From positions 4,380,179-4,444,178 of the forward strand of contig CP126121.1 in assembly GCA_030123625.1 (NCBI GenBank): a stretch of 64,000 nt of DNA, in the 5' to 3' direction. Below, in pieces: positions 36,663-44,286 of the stretch. How positions within the stretch are numbered: the first letter of the stretch is position 1; each line of letters opens with the position of its first letter. The notes under the pieces were generated by a model, which made no database searches, was not told the DNA's origin, and worked only from the letters and a program-made list of their open reading frames with translations. The position numbers and the translations under genes are program-made. This stretch comes from Nitrospira sp. Lineage in GTDB: Bacteria > Nitrospirota > Nitrospiria > Nitrospirales > Nitrospiraceae.

Positions 36663-36865
36663 CGCCTCTCGACAGACAGAAGTCTGGGAGCAATCCAACA
36701 GGCTTCAATGCCTATCGAGATGCGCCACCTGTGCCGATGCAGGGCCAACATCGGCTGTGCGCGAACGGTTCAGATGCCGGAGTCAGGCTTTTCGCCCATG
36801 ACACCAGAGGCATCCGTGGACGGTTCAACTGTGCCGGTTCGGTCAACCGGATTGTGCTTAGCTGA
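36659..36865 (+). CDS. Small ORF coupled to terminase, hypothetical (68 aa)
   Basis: The start overlaps the terminase stop (ATGA), which suggests translational coupling. The product MTPLDRQKSGSNPTGFNAYR...RIVLS is polar, with one PPVPMQGQH stretch and two Cys. It sits where phages usually encode the portal, but is far too short to be one. No family is known. Codon pattern is not decisive. Confidence 0.4.
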   Translation: MTPLDRQKSGSNPTGFNAYRDAPPVPMQGQHRLCANGSDAGVRLFAHDTRGIRGRFNCAGSVNRIVLS

Positions 36866-36894
36866 TTTTACTTAACAGAGAAGGAAACTGCATC

Positions 36895-38115
36895 ATGGAT
36901 ACGTTAGAAACTAACTTGGTCATCATCAAGGATGGCCTTCAAACAATGGTCAAAGGTCAGGAGGATCATGAAAAACGCATTCACGGCATCGAGGCTTATT
37001 TGAATGATAAGAAGAGACTGGGCTTTCCCGGTTTCTCAACTGTTGGCATGGGTACTGTTACGAAGGAACAGGTTGCGACCAAGATCGTACAGATGGGCAT
37101 TGCTAACGCCATGCAGCGCGAAGGCTGTAGGGACAGCTTCCAGCGTGCCGGGTTCTCGTCCTACGATGAGAAGATGATTCTCGACGCTCAGCAAAAGGCC
37201 ATGGACACGGGCACGTCCGGTTCTGGCGGTGGTTACATCGTGCCTTCTCAGTGGGTAGCGGTGCTCATTGAGATGCTACGGGCAAAGATGGTGACGGTGC
37301 GGGCCGGAGCTACCCTCATGCAAGGGTTGACGGGATCACCGGTGACCATCCCGAAGCAGTTGACTAGCTCAAGTCTGTATTGGATTGGGCAAAACGCCAA
37401 CATTACCCAGTCTGATCCTACCTTCGGGCAGGTGCAGATGACGCCGAAGACCTTGGCAGCAAGGGCGCAATATTCCAACTTGCTTGGGATTTTGTCTAAT
37501 CCGCAGATGGAGCAAATCATCCGTAATGACTTCATGCAGATTGCAGCCTTGGAACTGGACCGCGTGGCCTTGCGCGGGTCAGGGTCGTCCAATCAACCAT
37601 TGGGCGTTGCAAATGCAGCAGGGGTTTCAAATTATGCGATCGGCACGAACGGCGGCGCGTTACAGATCGATCATTTGTATGATTTGATCGGCGCGTTAGA
37701 TGACGCCGACATACCGCTTGACAGTCTTGCTGTAATCACTCATCCCAAAGCCCTTCGCAAGCTGAAAAAATCCCGCGTAGCGCAATTCAGCGGCGACACG
37801 GGCGGGTCATACATCCTCCCGCCACTCTTGACCGATGAAGCCTTGTCTAAGGCAATCGGGCTACAGTGTCTGTCCACAACGCAATTGCCGGTGAACCTGA
37901 CCAAGGGTTCTTCGAGCGATTGTACGGAAGTCTACTGCGGCAACTGGGCTGATCTACTGATCGGCCAGTGGGGTTCTGTCGAAATTTTAGCGACGAACAT
38001 CGGCGGCAATGCTTGGGCTCAAAATGCCATTGAGGTACGGCTCATTATGAACGTGGATGTTCAAGTGAGACACGCTCAAAGCTTCGTGCTCTGCAACGAT
38101 GCACGGACGGCCTAA
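36895..38115 (+). CDS. HK97-type major capsid protein
   Basis: A 406-residue protein. The first 45 residues form a charged helix (LVIIKDGLQTMVKGQEDHEK) like the delta domain of HK97 gp5. Then comes a long arm (TVTKEQVATKIVQMGIANAM), the N-arm/E-loop zone (GGGYIVPSQWVAVLIEMLRA), the spine helix region EQIIRNDFMQIAALELDRVA, the P-domain signature LRGSGSSNQPLGVANAAGV and the A-domain end NAIEVRLIMNVDVQVRHAQS. AGAGGAA-type RBS sequence lies close before the ATG. The family forms T-number icosahedral shells. No prohead protease gene accompanies it, so the helical N-terminus may stay in place or be cut by a helper protease. Confidence 0.92.
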   Translation: MDTLETNLVIIKDGLQTMVKGQEDHEKRIHGIEAYLNDKKRLGFPGFSTVGMGTVTKEQVATKIVQMGIANAMQREGCRDSFQRAGFSSYDEKMILDAQQKAMDTGTSGSGGGYIVPSQWVAVLIEMLRAKMVTVRAGATLMQGLTGSPVTIPKQLTSSSLYWIGQNANITQSDPTFGQVQMTPKTLAARAQYSNLLGILSNPQMEQIIRNDFMQIAALELDRVALRGSGSSNQPLGVANAAGVSNYAIGTNGGALQIDHLYDLIGALDDADIPLDSLAVITHPKALRKLKKSRVAQFSGDTGGSYILPPLLTDEALSKAIGLQCLSTTQLPVNLTKGSSSDCTEVYCGNWADLLIGQWGSVEILATNIGGNAWAQNAIEVRLIMNVDVQVRHAQSFVLCNDARTA

Positions 38116-38123
38116 GTAGGCAT

Positions 38124-38155
38124 GGGTGGGTAGAGCGTCACAGCCCTACCCACCC
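38124..38155 (+). terminator. Strong hairpin after the capsid gene
   Basis: GGGTGGGTAG and CTACCCACCC form a perfect 10-bp stem with a 12-base loop, starting 9 bases after the capsid stop. No T run follows, so it is either a weak terminator, an RNA stabiliser for the abundant capsid message, or a processing site. The next gene starts at 38169. Confidence 0.55.
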
Positions 38156-38168
38156 CGAAGGGAACATC

Positions 38169-38477
38169 ATGCAAGACGAAAATCTCTGGAATGAGCTGTG
38201 TCGGTCCATGAGTTGGCGTGAGTTATTGAATGAGTACAACGAAGCCTTGTTGCGCATCGATCGATACACCATTGCCAATCTTGAGGTTGATGTACCCCTC
38301 GCCGTGCGCGAAGTCTGTCAGAGGTTGATCATGCTGCATGGGGACGTGCAACGAGTGGCGAGTACGAAAGGGATGCTCGATCAACCGGCCCCGCTGGAAG
38401 CCGTGAAGGTGATTATGCGGGTGGTCGGTCGGGTTCGGCGGGAGGTGCCATTGGTTGAACATTTGGGGAATGCGTGA
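38169..38477 (+). CDS. Element protein, hypothetical (102 aa)
   Basis: A helical 102-residue protein (WNELCRSMSWRELLNEYNEA, VDVPLAVREVCQRLIMLHGD, APLEAVKVIMRVVGRVRREV). It has an AAGGGAA site 8 bases before the ATG. It overlaps the next frame start at 38474 by ATGA-like context, but the better start of that gene is at 38486. No family is recognised. A head-related accessory role is possible from position. Confidence 0.5.
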   Translation: MQDENLWNELCRSMSWRELLNEYNEALLRIDRYTIANLEVDVPLAVREVCQRLIMLHGDVQRVASTKGMLDQPAPLEAVKVIMRVVGRVRREVPLVEHLGNA

Positions 38478-38485
38478 GGGGGAAC

Positions 38486-38824
38486 ATGAACGAGCAACAA
38501 ACGTTTGAGCAGATCGTCACAAACTTAGAGCAGATGGTCGGGCAAGCCTCAGCCTCTGTCGTGCCTCTGTTGGTCGGCGCATTTTCACGGTTACAGGCGA
38601 CGGTACAGCTTCGATTGAAATCATGCTGCGCCGACTCCCCTACCCCTCAGCCGGTTCAGGCCGATCGATACTTGACGGTGCCAGAGGTGATGGAACGGTT
38701 TCATGTGTCGGCCCAATGGCTGTATCGTCACAAGCGACAGTTGCCGCATAGTCAGCCGTCCAGAAAGGTCTTGCTCTTTCCTGAGAAGGCGATTGAGCGA
38801 TGGTTTGCAGCGCGGAAGGCGTGA
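38486..38824 (+). CDS. Helix-turn-helix protein with N-terminal helical domain
   Basis: A 112-residue protein; MNEQQTFEQIV follows GAGGGGG by 3-4 bases. Residues 1-50 form a helical region, and residues 60-112 are an AlpA/excisionase-type HTH: RYLTVPEVMERFHVSAQWLY, then RHKRQLPHSQPSRKVLLFPE and KAIERWF. It may be the excisionase partner of the integrase, given the location near the integrase end, while the HTH at 33163 may regulate replication. This division is inferred. Confidence 0.7.
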   Translation: MNEQQTFEQIVTNLEQMVGQASASVVPLLVGAFSRLQATVQLRLKSCCADSPTPQPVQADRYLTVPEVMERFHVSAQWLYRHKRQLPHSQPSRKVLLFPEKAIERWFAARKA

Positions 38825-38829
38825 GGCGG

Positions 38830-39018
38830 TTACTTGTTTTTAGGGAGTTTCCCAGCGCGTTCTAATTCCTGAATCCGATCTTCTGCGAGTTGCAACAGCC
38901 ACTCAACGGACGATTTCTTTTCTGCAGCAGCAGCCATCTTGATACGGAAGAACAGGTCTTCCGGCACCTTCCGAAGGTTAAACACTTTCAATTTTGGCTT
39001 TTTGATGAAGATAGCCAC
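38830..39018 (-). CDS. Ribbon-helix-helix (Arc-like) protein, minus strand
   Basis: A 62-residue protein with FNLRKVPEDLFFRIKMAAAA, EKKSSVEWLLQLAEDRIQEL and a basic end GKLPKNK: one strand and two helices, as in Arc/MetJ-type repressors and antitoxins. The start is uncertain. GTG at 39018 (VAIFIKKPKLKVF) was chosen; the frame is open upstream to 39174 but passes through the operator-like palindrome at 39073. No toxin partner lies beside it. Confidence 0.65.
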   Translation of the reverse strand: MAIFIKKPKLKVFNLRKVPEDLFFRIKMAAAAEKKSSVEWLLQLAEDRIQELERAGKLPKNK

Positions 39019-39072
39019 GGGTCGGAGACTAGCAAACTCAAGCCTACGAGTAAATACGATATTGTATTGGAG

Positions 39073-39088
39073 TGTATCATATGATACA
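39073..39088. promoter_or_regulatory. 16-base palindrome between opposed regulator genes
   Basis: TGTATCATATGATACA is a perfect 16-base palindrome in the space between the two divergent ribbon-helix-helix genes (38830-39018 minus and 39125-39274 plus). Proteins of this class bind short symmetric operators as dimers, so it is a good candidate for the binding site of one or both. Confidence 0.6.
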
Positions 39089-39124
39089 TATGCTCTAGAT
39101 GATTCAAATGAAGGAGTGGAGCCT

Positions 39125-39274
39125 ATGCGGTCAATCACTGTCCCGATCAAGTTTCCGGCTGATCTGAAGCACAAGCTCGATGGGTTGAAGAAGCAGGGCT
39201 ATACCATTGCCGGGTTTGTGCGCCGTGCCGTCACGCGAGAGTTAGCGAACCATCACCGTACACAAAAAGGATGA
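39125..39274 (+). CDS. Ribbon-helix-helix protein, plus strand (49 aa)
   Basis: MRSITVPIKFPADLKHKLDG, then LKKQGYTIAGFVRRAVTREL. The fold is a strand and two helices, CopG/Arc type. AAGGAG lies 9 bases before the ATG. It is closely similar to the chromosomal protein at 12490-12681, sharing QGYT and GF.R on either side of the turn. It is immediately upstream of the integrase, so it may repress or activate integrase expression. Confidence 0.75.
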   Translation: MRSITVPIKFPADLKHKLDGLKKQGYTIAGFVRRAVTRELANHHRTQKG

Positions 39275-39307
39275 ATGGGCCCCATCACTCACCACCGAGG
39301 AATGATG

Positions 39308-40432
39308 ATGGACGCACGAACTGAACGAGGCCGAGGGCGGATCTATCAACGCGGGTCGATCTGGTGGATTCAGTATTTCTTCAACGGGCAGGATCGGCGC
39401 GAATCAACCCACTCATCTAACCGTAAAGTCGCTGAAAAACTCTTAACCAAACGAATGGCCGCCAAGGATGCCGGAACACTCCAAGAGGTCACCCTTCGCC
39501 GGTTGCGGTTTGAGGATCTACAAGCGAGCATTGAAGGGGAATATCAACTCAATCGGCGCAAGTCCTTGGATCGGGTGCAGGACGCCTTTCAAGCTCTGAG
39601 TCGGACCTTCGCCGGGTGGCTCGCGTCTGCAATTACTGAAGATCGATTGACCAAGTATGCCAACAGTCGCATTGATGAAGAAAAAGCTGCGCATGCGACC
39701 GTGCGGTATGAGCTGGCAGTCTTGAAGCGGGCGTTTCGTCTGGCTAAAGTTCCTTGTCCGCCATTCCCATCAATCCAGGTCCGCAACGCTCGGACCGGCT
39801 TCTTTGAACGTCAAGACTTTGAAGCCGTCTTGACGCACCTTCCGGCCTATCTTCGCCCTGTCATGCGTGTATCGTATCTCACTGGGTGGCGGACTCTCAG
39901 TGAAGTGTTACCCCTGCAATGGAGACAGATTGATTTACAGGCGGGATTGATCCGACCCGATCCAGGCACCACCAAGAACGGAGAAGGCCGATTGTTCCCC
40001 TTTCAGTCCCTACCTGGCTTGGCGGAAGTGATTCAATCGCAGTGGGAGGCCGCTCAGGAGATCCAGCGTGGACGAGGTGTCATTGTGCCGTGGGTCTTCT
40101 TTCGAGTCACGCACAAGGCCATTGAACCGATTAAGAGCTACAAGACGGCATGGGCGACAGCCTGTCAAACTGCCGGTATTCCCGATCGACTAGTGCATGA
40201 TCTTCGGCGTACGGCTGCCCGTAATCTTCGCCGTGCTGGTATCCCTGAAAGTGTGGCAATGGAGCTACTCGGACATAAAACGCCAGAAATCTTCCGGCGC
40301 TATGACATCAAGAACGAGCAGGATTTAACCCATGCCGTGGAGAAATTGGCGGCGTTCCATGCCCATGAGGCCCAACTACGGGACAATCATGGGACAATTA
40401 CGCCGATTCGTACAGGAGCCGGGAAACCGTGA
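39308..40432 (+). CDS. int: Tyrosine-type site-specific integrase
   Basis: A 374-residue recombinase; the third of three tandem ATGs was chosen because GAGGA lies 7 bases before it. The N-terminal part has an Arg-rich arm-binding domain (GRGRIYQRGSIWWIQYFFNG), then a SAM-like core-binding domain. The catalytic domain has Arg in SYLTGWRTLSEVLPLQW, Lys in GTTKNGEGR, HDLRR in RLVHDLRRTAARNLRR, His in LLGHKTPEIF and Tyr in RRYDIKN. It inserts and removes the element at the tRNA-Leu 3' end. It lies next to the intact tRNA. The 3' end of the coding region contains an arm-like repeat pair at 40378-40397. Confidence 0.93.
   Translation: MDARTERGRGRIYQRGSIWWIQYFFNGQDRRESTHSSNRKVAEKLLTKRMAAKDAGTLQEVTLRRLRFEDLQASIEGEYQLNRRKSLDRVQDAFQALSRTFAGWLASAITEDRLTKYANSRIDEEKAAHATVRYELAVLKRAFRLAKVPCPPFPSIQVRNARTGFFERQDFEAVLTHLPAYLRPVMRVSYLTGWRTLSEVLPLQWRQIDLQAGLIRPDPGTTKNGEGRLFPFQSLPGLAEVIQSQWEAAQEIQRGRGVIVPWVFFRVTHKAIEPIKSYKTAWATACQTAGIPDRLVHDLRRTAARNLRRAGIPESVAMELLGHKTPEIFRRYDIKNEQDLTHAVEKLAAFHAHEAQLRDNHGTITPIRTGAGKP
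40378..40397. promoter_or_regulatory. Paired integrase arm-site-like repeats, right end
   Basis: ACGGGACAA (40378-40386) and ATGGGACAA (40389-40397) are a direct pair 11 bases apart, inside the last codons of the integrase. They match the pair at 31403-31423, so both element ends carry the same motif. Confidence 0.55.
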
Positions 40433-40454
40433 GGCGTGTAAGTAATTGGTTTTC

Positions 40455-40513
40455 TTGGTGCCCGGAGGGAGGGTCGAACTCCCACTCTCTTGCGAGAACC
40501 GGATTTTGAGTCC
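40455..40513. repeat. Right attachment site within tRNA-Leu
   Basis: Identical to 31229-31287 over 59 bases. It spans the 3' half of the intact tRNA-Leu gene from the CCA end to the anticodon loop. Confidence 0.95.
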
Positions 40514-40542
40514 GGCGCGTCTGCCAGTTCCGCCATCCGGGC
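40456..40542 (-). tRNA. tRNA-Leu (anticodon CAA)
   Basis: An 87-base tRNA including encoded CCA. The acceptor stem pairs GCCCGGA with TCCGGGC. The anticodon stem CCGGA/TCCGG encloses CTCAAAA, giving anticodon CAA, which reads UUG. A long variable arm (TTCTCGCAAGAGAG-like) marks a class II tRNA, and GTTCGAC is the T loop. It is the attachment site of the integrated element and stays intact. Confidence 0.95.
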
Positions 40543-41350
40543 ATACTACACTGGCTACAGCCAGCGGATGTGTTTCTAGCATGCCACCGTCAGAGGGTCA
40601 ACGGGATCATTACCGGTAGATCACCCGCGACAGCCGGTCCTCTGAACGCGCCTTCAGCGTTCAAGTTTGACGAAGTCTGGTGAGAGTGCCACAAATGACG
40701 AACGCAACAAGCCCAACAAACAATAGAGTTTCCATTGAGAAGTAGGTTTATATTATTTGCATTAATCATGCATACCCGATGTAATTAAGGACCGTGCTGA
40801 AATAAAACTAACGGCCCGATGCAATTCGAATCATCAATGTCCGCCGTATGATACGCAGCGAAAGGAAATTATATGAAGAGGGATAAAGACGAAATGTGTT
40901 CCGAATACAAACGGGCGGACTTTACAAACTGAAAAGAGCGAAGTTTTATTCGGCAGTAGCCGCAAGAACTTCAGTCGCCCTGTTGGAGCCGGCTATTGTC
41001 AGGGCCTTTCCTACCTCAAAGCAGTCAATGAAGCACTTGCCGGCTTACTCGTATTGACGGAGAAAACAACACGCATAACGCGGCGCTCAACTCGGACACG
41101 CAAAAAGGCAGCGCGCGCCGCTCCGGCTTCTCTTGAGCCCATGCGCTGTTCCAAGGGAAAGCTATCTGCAGTAATAACAGAACTATGCCGATCTGCATAG
41201 CACGCGAAAACATCGCTCTGGGGAGCAGTCGACAAGTGATTGAACACGCGCAAGAATCACTCGTGAGTTTTCGGTCTAGCTACGTAGACTGTCCTGGGTA
41301 GAATACTCAATAATTAGTCGCCAGGTAGGTATACTTCGTGGGAGGCCATT
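40543..41350. other. About 800 bases without a recognisable gene
   Basis: No frame with a family pattern was found. A minus-strand frame at 41025-41213 starts like a signal peptide (MQIGIVLLLLQIAFPWNSAW, then AQ) but is only 62 codons and loses pattern; it may be a remnant of an exported protein. A 32-base dyad-bearing repeat at 41174-41205 recurs at 46069. The region is probably decayed accessory DNA. Confidence 0.45.
41174..41205. repeat. 32-base dyad repeat, copy 1
   Basis: The segment beginning ATAACAGAACTATGCC matches 46069-46100 at 29 of 32 positions. It contains CTATGC and GCATAG around a 6-base centre, so it looks like a repressor site. Confidence 0.5.
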
Positions 41351-41650
41351 ATGACCAGAGATCACATTATTCATTCATTGCAGAAAGAGCAAACTTACCT
41401 CAAGGCCGAGTTTGGGGTTAGCAAAATCGGGTTGTTTGGCTCATTTGCAAAGAGGCAAGCGGACCAGGACAGCGATATTGATATTCTCGTCTAATTTGAG
41501 CGGCCGATTGGCTTTCGTTTTCTTGAACTGGTTGACTATTTGGAAGCCGTGCTGGGCCGCAAAGTAGACGTGCTCACGCCTGCCGGGATTGAAAATATTC
41601 GGATCGCCAGGGTCGCTCAGAATATTGCTGAAAGTCTGGTCTATGTCTGA
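41351..41650 (+). pseudogene. MntA-type nucleotidyltransferase antitoxin, in-frame stop
   Basis: The 99-codon frame from ATG 41351 encodes a minimal nucleotidyltransferase: KIGLFGSFAKRQADQDSDID has the GSF(x)9DxD-type active site. Codon 48 is TAA (41492-41494), where the family normally has Glu in LVEFERPIGF. Beyond it the same frame continues intact to GRKVDVLTPAGIENIRIARV and stops naturally at 41650. The intact family AMPylates the HEPN toxin HepT. GGAGG lies just upstream, so a truncated 47-residue peptide may be made. Confidence 0.8.
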
Positions 41651-41996
41651 ACGCACCAATCGAGAATTTCTCGGTGATATTCGGGAAGCTCTGCAGCGCA
41701 TTTCGGTTTACGCCGCCGGACTGGATTATGAAGCATTCGTGAAGGATACCAGAACGCAGGATGCCGTCATCCGTAACCTACAGATTTTAGGTGAAGCCAC
41801 CAAAAACTTATCAGACGAGTTTCGCAATGCACATTCAGATGTCCCTTGGAAGAACATGGCCGCTGCCCGCGACCGGTTAATCCATCATTACTTTGGCGTC
41901 AATCTTGACATCGTTTGGTAAATCGTCAGCACCGAACTTCCCAAAGTAGCCGAGCAGCTTTCCGACACAGAAGAAGGCGAAGAGAGTGGCAGCTAA
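41643..41996 (+). pseudogene. HepT-type HEPN toxin, in-frame stop
   Basis: Starts inside the MntA-like frame with ATG at 41643 (MSERTNREFLGDIREALQRI). It has AVIRNLQILGEATKNLSDEF and the HEPN catalytic motif RDRLIHHYFGVN (R-x4-H-x-Y). A TAA at 41919-41921 follows DIVW, where the family continues with Glu; the same frame then reads IVSTELPKVAEQLSDTEEGE to a stop at 41996. The R-x4-H-x-Y site is upstream of the stop, so a nearly complete RNase core could still be made. Confidence 0.78.
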
Positions 41997-42038
41997 GAAT
42001 AGACCGCACCCGATGCTTCGGCTCACCGTACGAGGTAT

Positions 42039-42314
42039 CCTGAAAGGACACTCAGATCCGGCGGTTGTTGTAAGCGCTTACTGACCAGATCCCACCCAAT
42101 AGCAGAACAAGCGAAAGAAACTGATTCACGAGGGACAGTATCTGGCCGAGGTCAATGTTGAGCTGCTGATAACTGATGATGAATGGTGTCTCCTTACCTA
42201 TCAGTGGACGATGCATACAAACTCGACGACGTGCGTGAAGCATTGAAAAATGGAGACACCACGACAGCAGCACGGTACGTCCAAGTGTTTTCCCTCACTC
42301 CTATCGACGTCTAG
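42039..42314 (+). pseudogene. Decayed DUF4258-type toxin end and antitoxin-like gene, copy 1
   Basis: Fragments in different frames read PAVVVSAY then LIHEGQYLAEVNVELLITDD, and further on the end YLSVDDAYKLDDVREALKNG-like, AARYVQVFSLTPIDV. They align with 49060-49397, which has the same order. Stops and at least one frameshift (about 42190) separate the parts. The intact pair is a small toxin with a VVVTAYxPD end followed by an overlapping 70-residue partner. Both copies are nonfunctional. Confidence 0.6.
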
Positions 42315-42421
42315 ATTGTCGATGTCCACACGAAGACCTACATCCCCCCGACCGCTCCTCCTCCGCTGCGTTAGCCATGCATAGCCGGCTTCATATATAC
42401 TTTCAGAGAGAGGAGAAAACG

Positions 42422-42643
42422 ATGATCCGAACAGTCGAAGCCGTGATCGATGAGCATGGGAGTGTGCGCCTGCTCGAGCCCATCCATCTTCCGGCAGCCC
42501 GGCGAGCACTGGTCGTGATCTTGGAGGAACATCCGGTAGCCGGCGTGCACGAAAGTGCGCTGCTCAGTGAGGCGGCGCTGGCTGAGGACTGGAACCGGCC
42601 GGAAGAGGATGAAGCATGGTCACATCTTCAGCAGGTGCGGTAG
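42422..42643 (+). CDS. Antitoxin-like protein of a MazF/PemK pair
   Basis: A 73-residue protein. MIRTVEAVIDEHGSVRLLEP, then RRALVVILEEHPVAG and LSEAALAEDWNRPEEDEAWS HLQQ. The N-terminal strand pair resembles AbrB/DUF2281-type or DUF104-type antitoxins, and the acidic end (WNRPEEDEAW) is the usual toxin-binding tail. GAGAGAGGAG lies 6 bases before the ATG. It overlaps the toxin frame by 28 bases, as is normal for such pairs. The antitoxin itself appears intact. Confidence 0.75.
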   Translation: MIRTVEAVIDEHGSVRLLEPIHLPAARRALVVILEEHPVAGVHESALLSEAALAEDWNRPEEDEAWSHLQQVR

Positions 42644-42962
42644 TCCTCGTCCGCTTTCCCTTTTCTGACTTGTCACAGACCAAACTGCATCCGGCTGTGG
42701 TGCTTGCTGACGCCAGTAGGAGCGACTGGATTCTCTGTCAGGTGACAAGCAAGCCTTACGGCGACACCAGGACAATCAAACTGGAAGATACGGATTTCTC
42801 CACTGGATCGCTGTGAGCCTTGAGCTATGCCCGTCCCCGGCAAACTCTTCACCCCCAAGTCGAGATCTCATCATTTCGGAAGTTGCCACACTGAAATCGC
42901 AATCGTTGAAGCAGGTCGTCGATGCTGTGGTGAACCTCCTCCGTGCGGGCAACGCATCATGA
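42616..42962 (+). pseudogene. MazF/PemK-type mRNA interferase toxin, frameshifted
   Basis: The start AGAVVLVRFPFSDLSQTKLH and PAVVLADASRSDWILCQVTS are the MazF fold with the RPAVVL-type motif (HPAVVL here). The frame stops at TGA 42814-42816 after STGSL. Downstream, another frame continues ALSYARPGKLFTPKS, and a third gives DLIISEVATLKSQSLKQVVD and AVVNLLRAGNAS up to the stop at 42962. Two indels thus break the C-terminal half. The active-site core is in the first part, but the fold would be incomplete. Confidence 0.75.
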
Positions 42963-43155
42963 TGGGTGCGAGTCCGAGAGAAATCATGCCTAAGAAGGGA
43001 TGGATAGCGACTCTATAAGACAGGGGCAGGCCGATTCACGGAGAAATCATCGCGGCTCGCGAAGCGTTCAAGCGAACGCGCCAAACGGTGGTGTGCTGCA
43101 TAACGCGAATACACTTCTCAGAACGCCTCCGGAAGAGTTTTCCAAATTCACCGGC

Positions 43156-43419
43156 ATGACACTCATTACCCGCAAAACTGTTGCCGAGAAATTTGCCGCA
43201 TACCTGCATCATGAATTGTTACTGGACAGACTGGTGGCATGGGCCGCATCGGCATTGATGGACGGCGAATTCGATCCAGCTCATCTTCCGACCATTCGCG
43301 ACGTTGTGGCGAGGATCGGCGTCGCCGACGTCCGCGTTTTCGGCCTAACCTGGAAAGATTGCGAACAACTCCTCGCACAGCTCGGCTATTCCGTACAGGT
43401 CAGTATCGCTGCTCGATAG
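43156..43419 (+). CDS. Conserved small protein, antitoxin-like (87 aa)
   Basis: The start was set at MTLITRKTVAEKFAAYLHHE. It continues WAASALMDGEFDPAHLPTIR, DVVARIGVADVRVFGLTWKD, CEQLLAQLGYSVQV. Proteins of this shape are common next to toxin genes and mobile DNA, but the role is unproved. The frame is open upstream to 43000, yet without family character. A shortened duplicate lies at 44155-44286 next to the ISL3 element. Confidence 0.6.
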   Translation: MTLITRKTVAEKFAAYLHHELLLDRLVAWAASALMDGEFDPAHLPTIRDVVARIGVADVRVFGLTWKDCEQLLAQLGYSVQVSIAAR

Positions 43420-43610
43420 TTCCCTACAAATCCACTCGATGCTTGATCTTAGGTACATCCGACACTCTGGTCGGTAAAGCACGTCGACGAACGCTATGGA
43501 GATCGTTGACAACTGTTGGTGCCTGCGCAAGAATCGCGCATTAGTCTTCTCGCTATATCAGTTATAGGTCGGTTGACACGTCAAGTAGTGACCCTGAGCG
43601 GAACCGCTGA

Positions 43611-44130
<520 letters not shown>

Positions 44131-44154
44131 TGGATGCATGTTAAACCCTCACGG

Positions 44155-44286
44155 GAGCGAATTTACTCCTAGCTGAATCCGCGCTGATTGAAAGTGAGTT
44201 AGACCCTTCTCATTTTGCAGCCATTCGCGACGCCGTGGCCCGAATCGGTATAGCTGACGTACGCGCATTCGGCCTCCCTGGGAAGA
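44155..44286 (+). pseudogene. Fragment of a paralogue of the 43156 gene
   Basis: The frame reads LLLAESALIESELDPSHFAA and IRDAVARIGIADVRAFGLPG. It aligns with WAASALMDGEFDPAHLPTIR and DVVARIGVADVRVFGLTW of the gene at 43156. It lacks the start and ends shortly before the ISL3 element, which begins at 44317. Confidence 0.7.

Larger units (their letters stand above)
31229..40513. mobile_element. Integrated phage-satellite-like element in tRNA-Leu
   Basis: The element is delimited by a 59-base exact direct repeat (31229-31287 and 40455-40513) that is the 3' half of the tRNA-Leu gene at 40456-40542. Its unit length is about 9.2 kb. The tyrosine integrase gene ends 22 bases from the tRNA end, as in most tRNA-targeted islands. 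Contents from left: HEPN-like cargo (minus), then plus-strand genes for an unknown 157-aa protein, a 66-aa protein, an HTH protein, a 109-aa protein, a replication-initiator-like protein, a four-Cys protein, the terminase large subunit, a 68-aa coupled ORF, the HK97-type capsid protein, a 102-aa protein, a second HTH protein, two opposed ribbon-helix-helix genes and the integrase. Portal, protease and tail genes are not recognisable. Confidence 0.88.

Noticed and set aside
41025-41213. Signal-peptide-like minus-strand frame in the region after tRNA-Leu
   Set aside because: Only the first 25 residues look like a signal peptide; there is no mature domain and no convincing RBS. Mentioned in the noncoding entry only.
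41492-41494. Recoded stop (TAA read as an amino acid) in the MntA-like gene
   Set aside because: No recoding signals are visible and all housekeeping genes use normal stops; point mutation is simpler.
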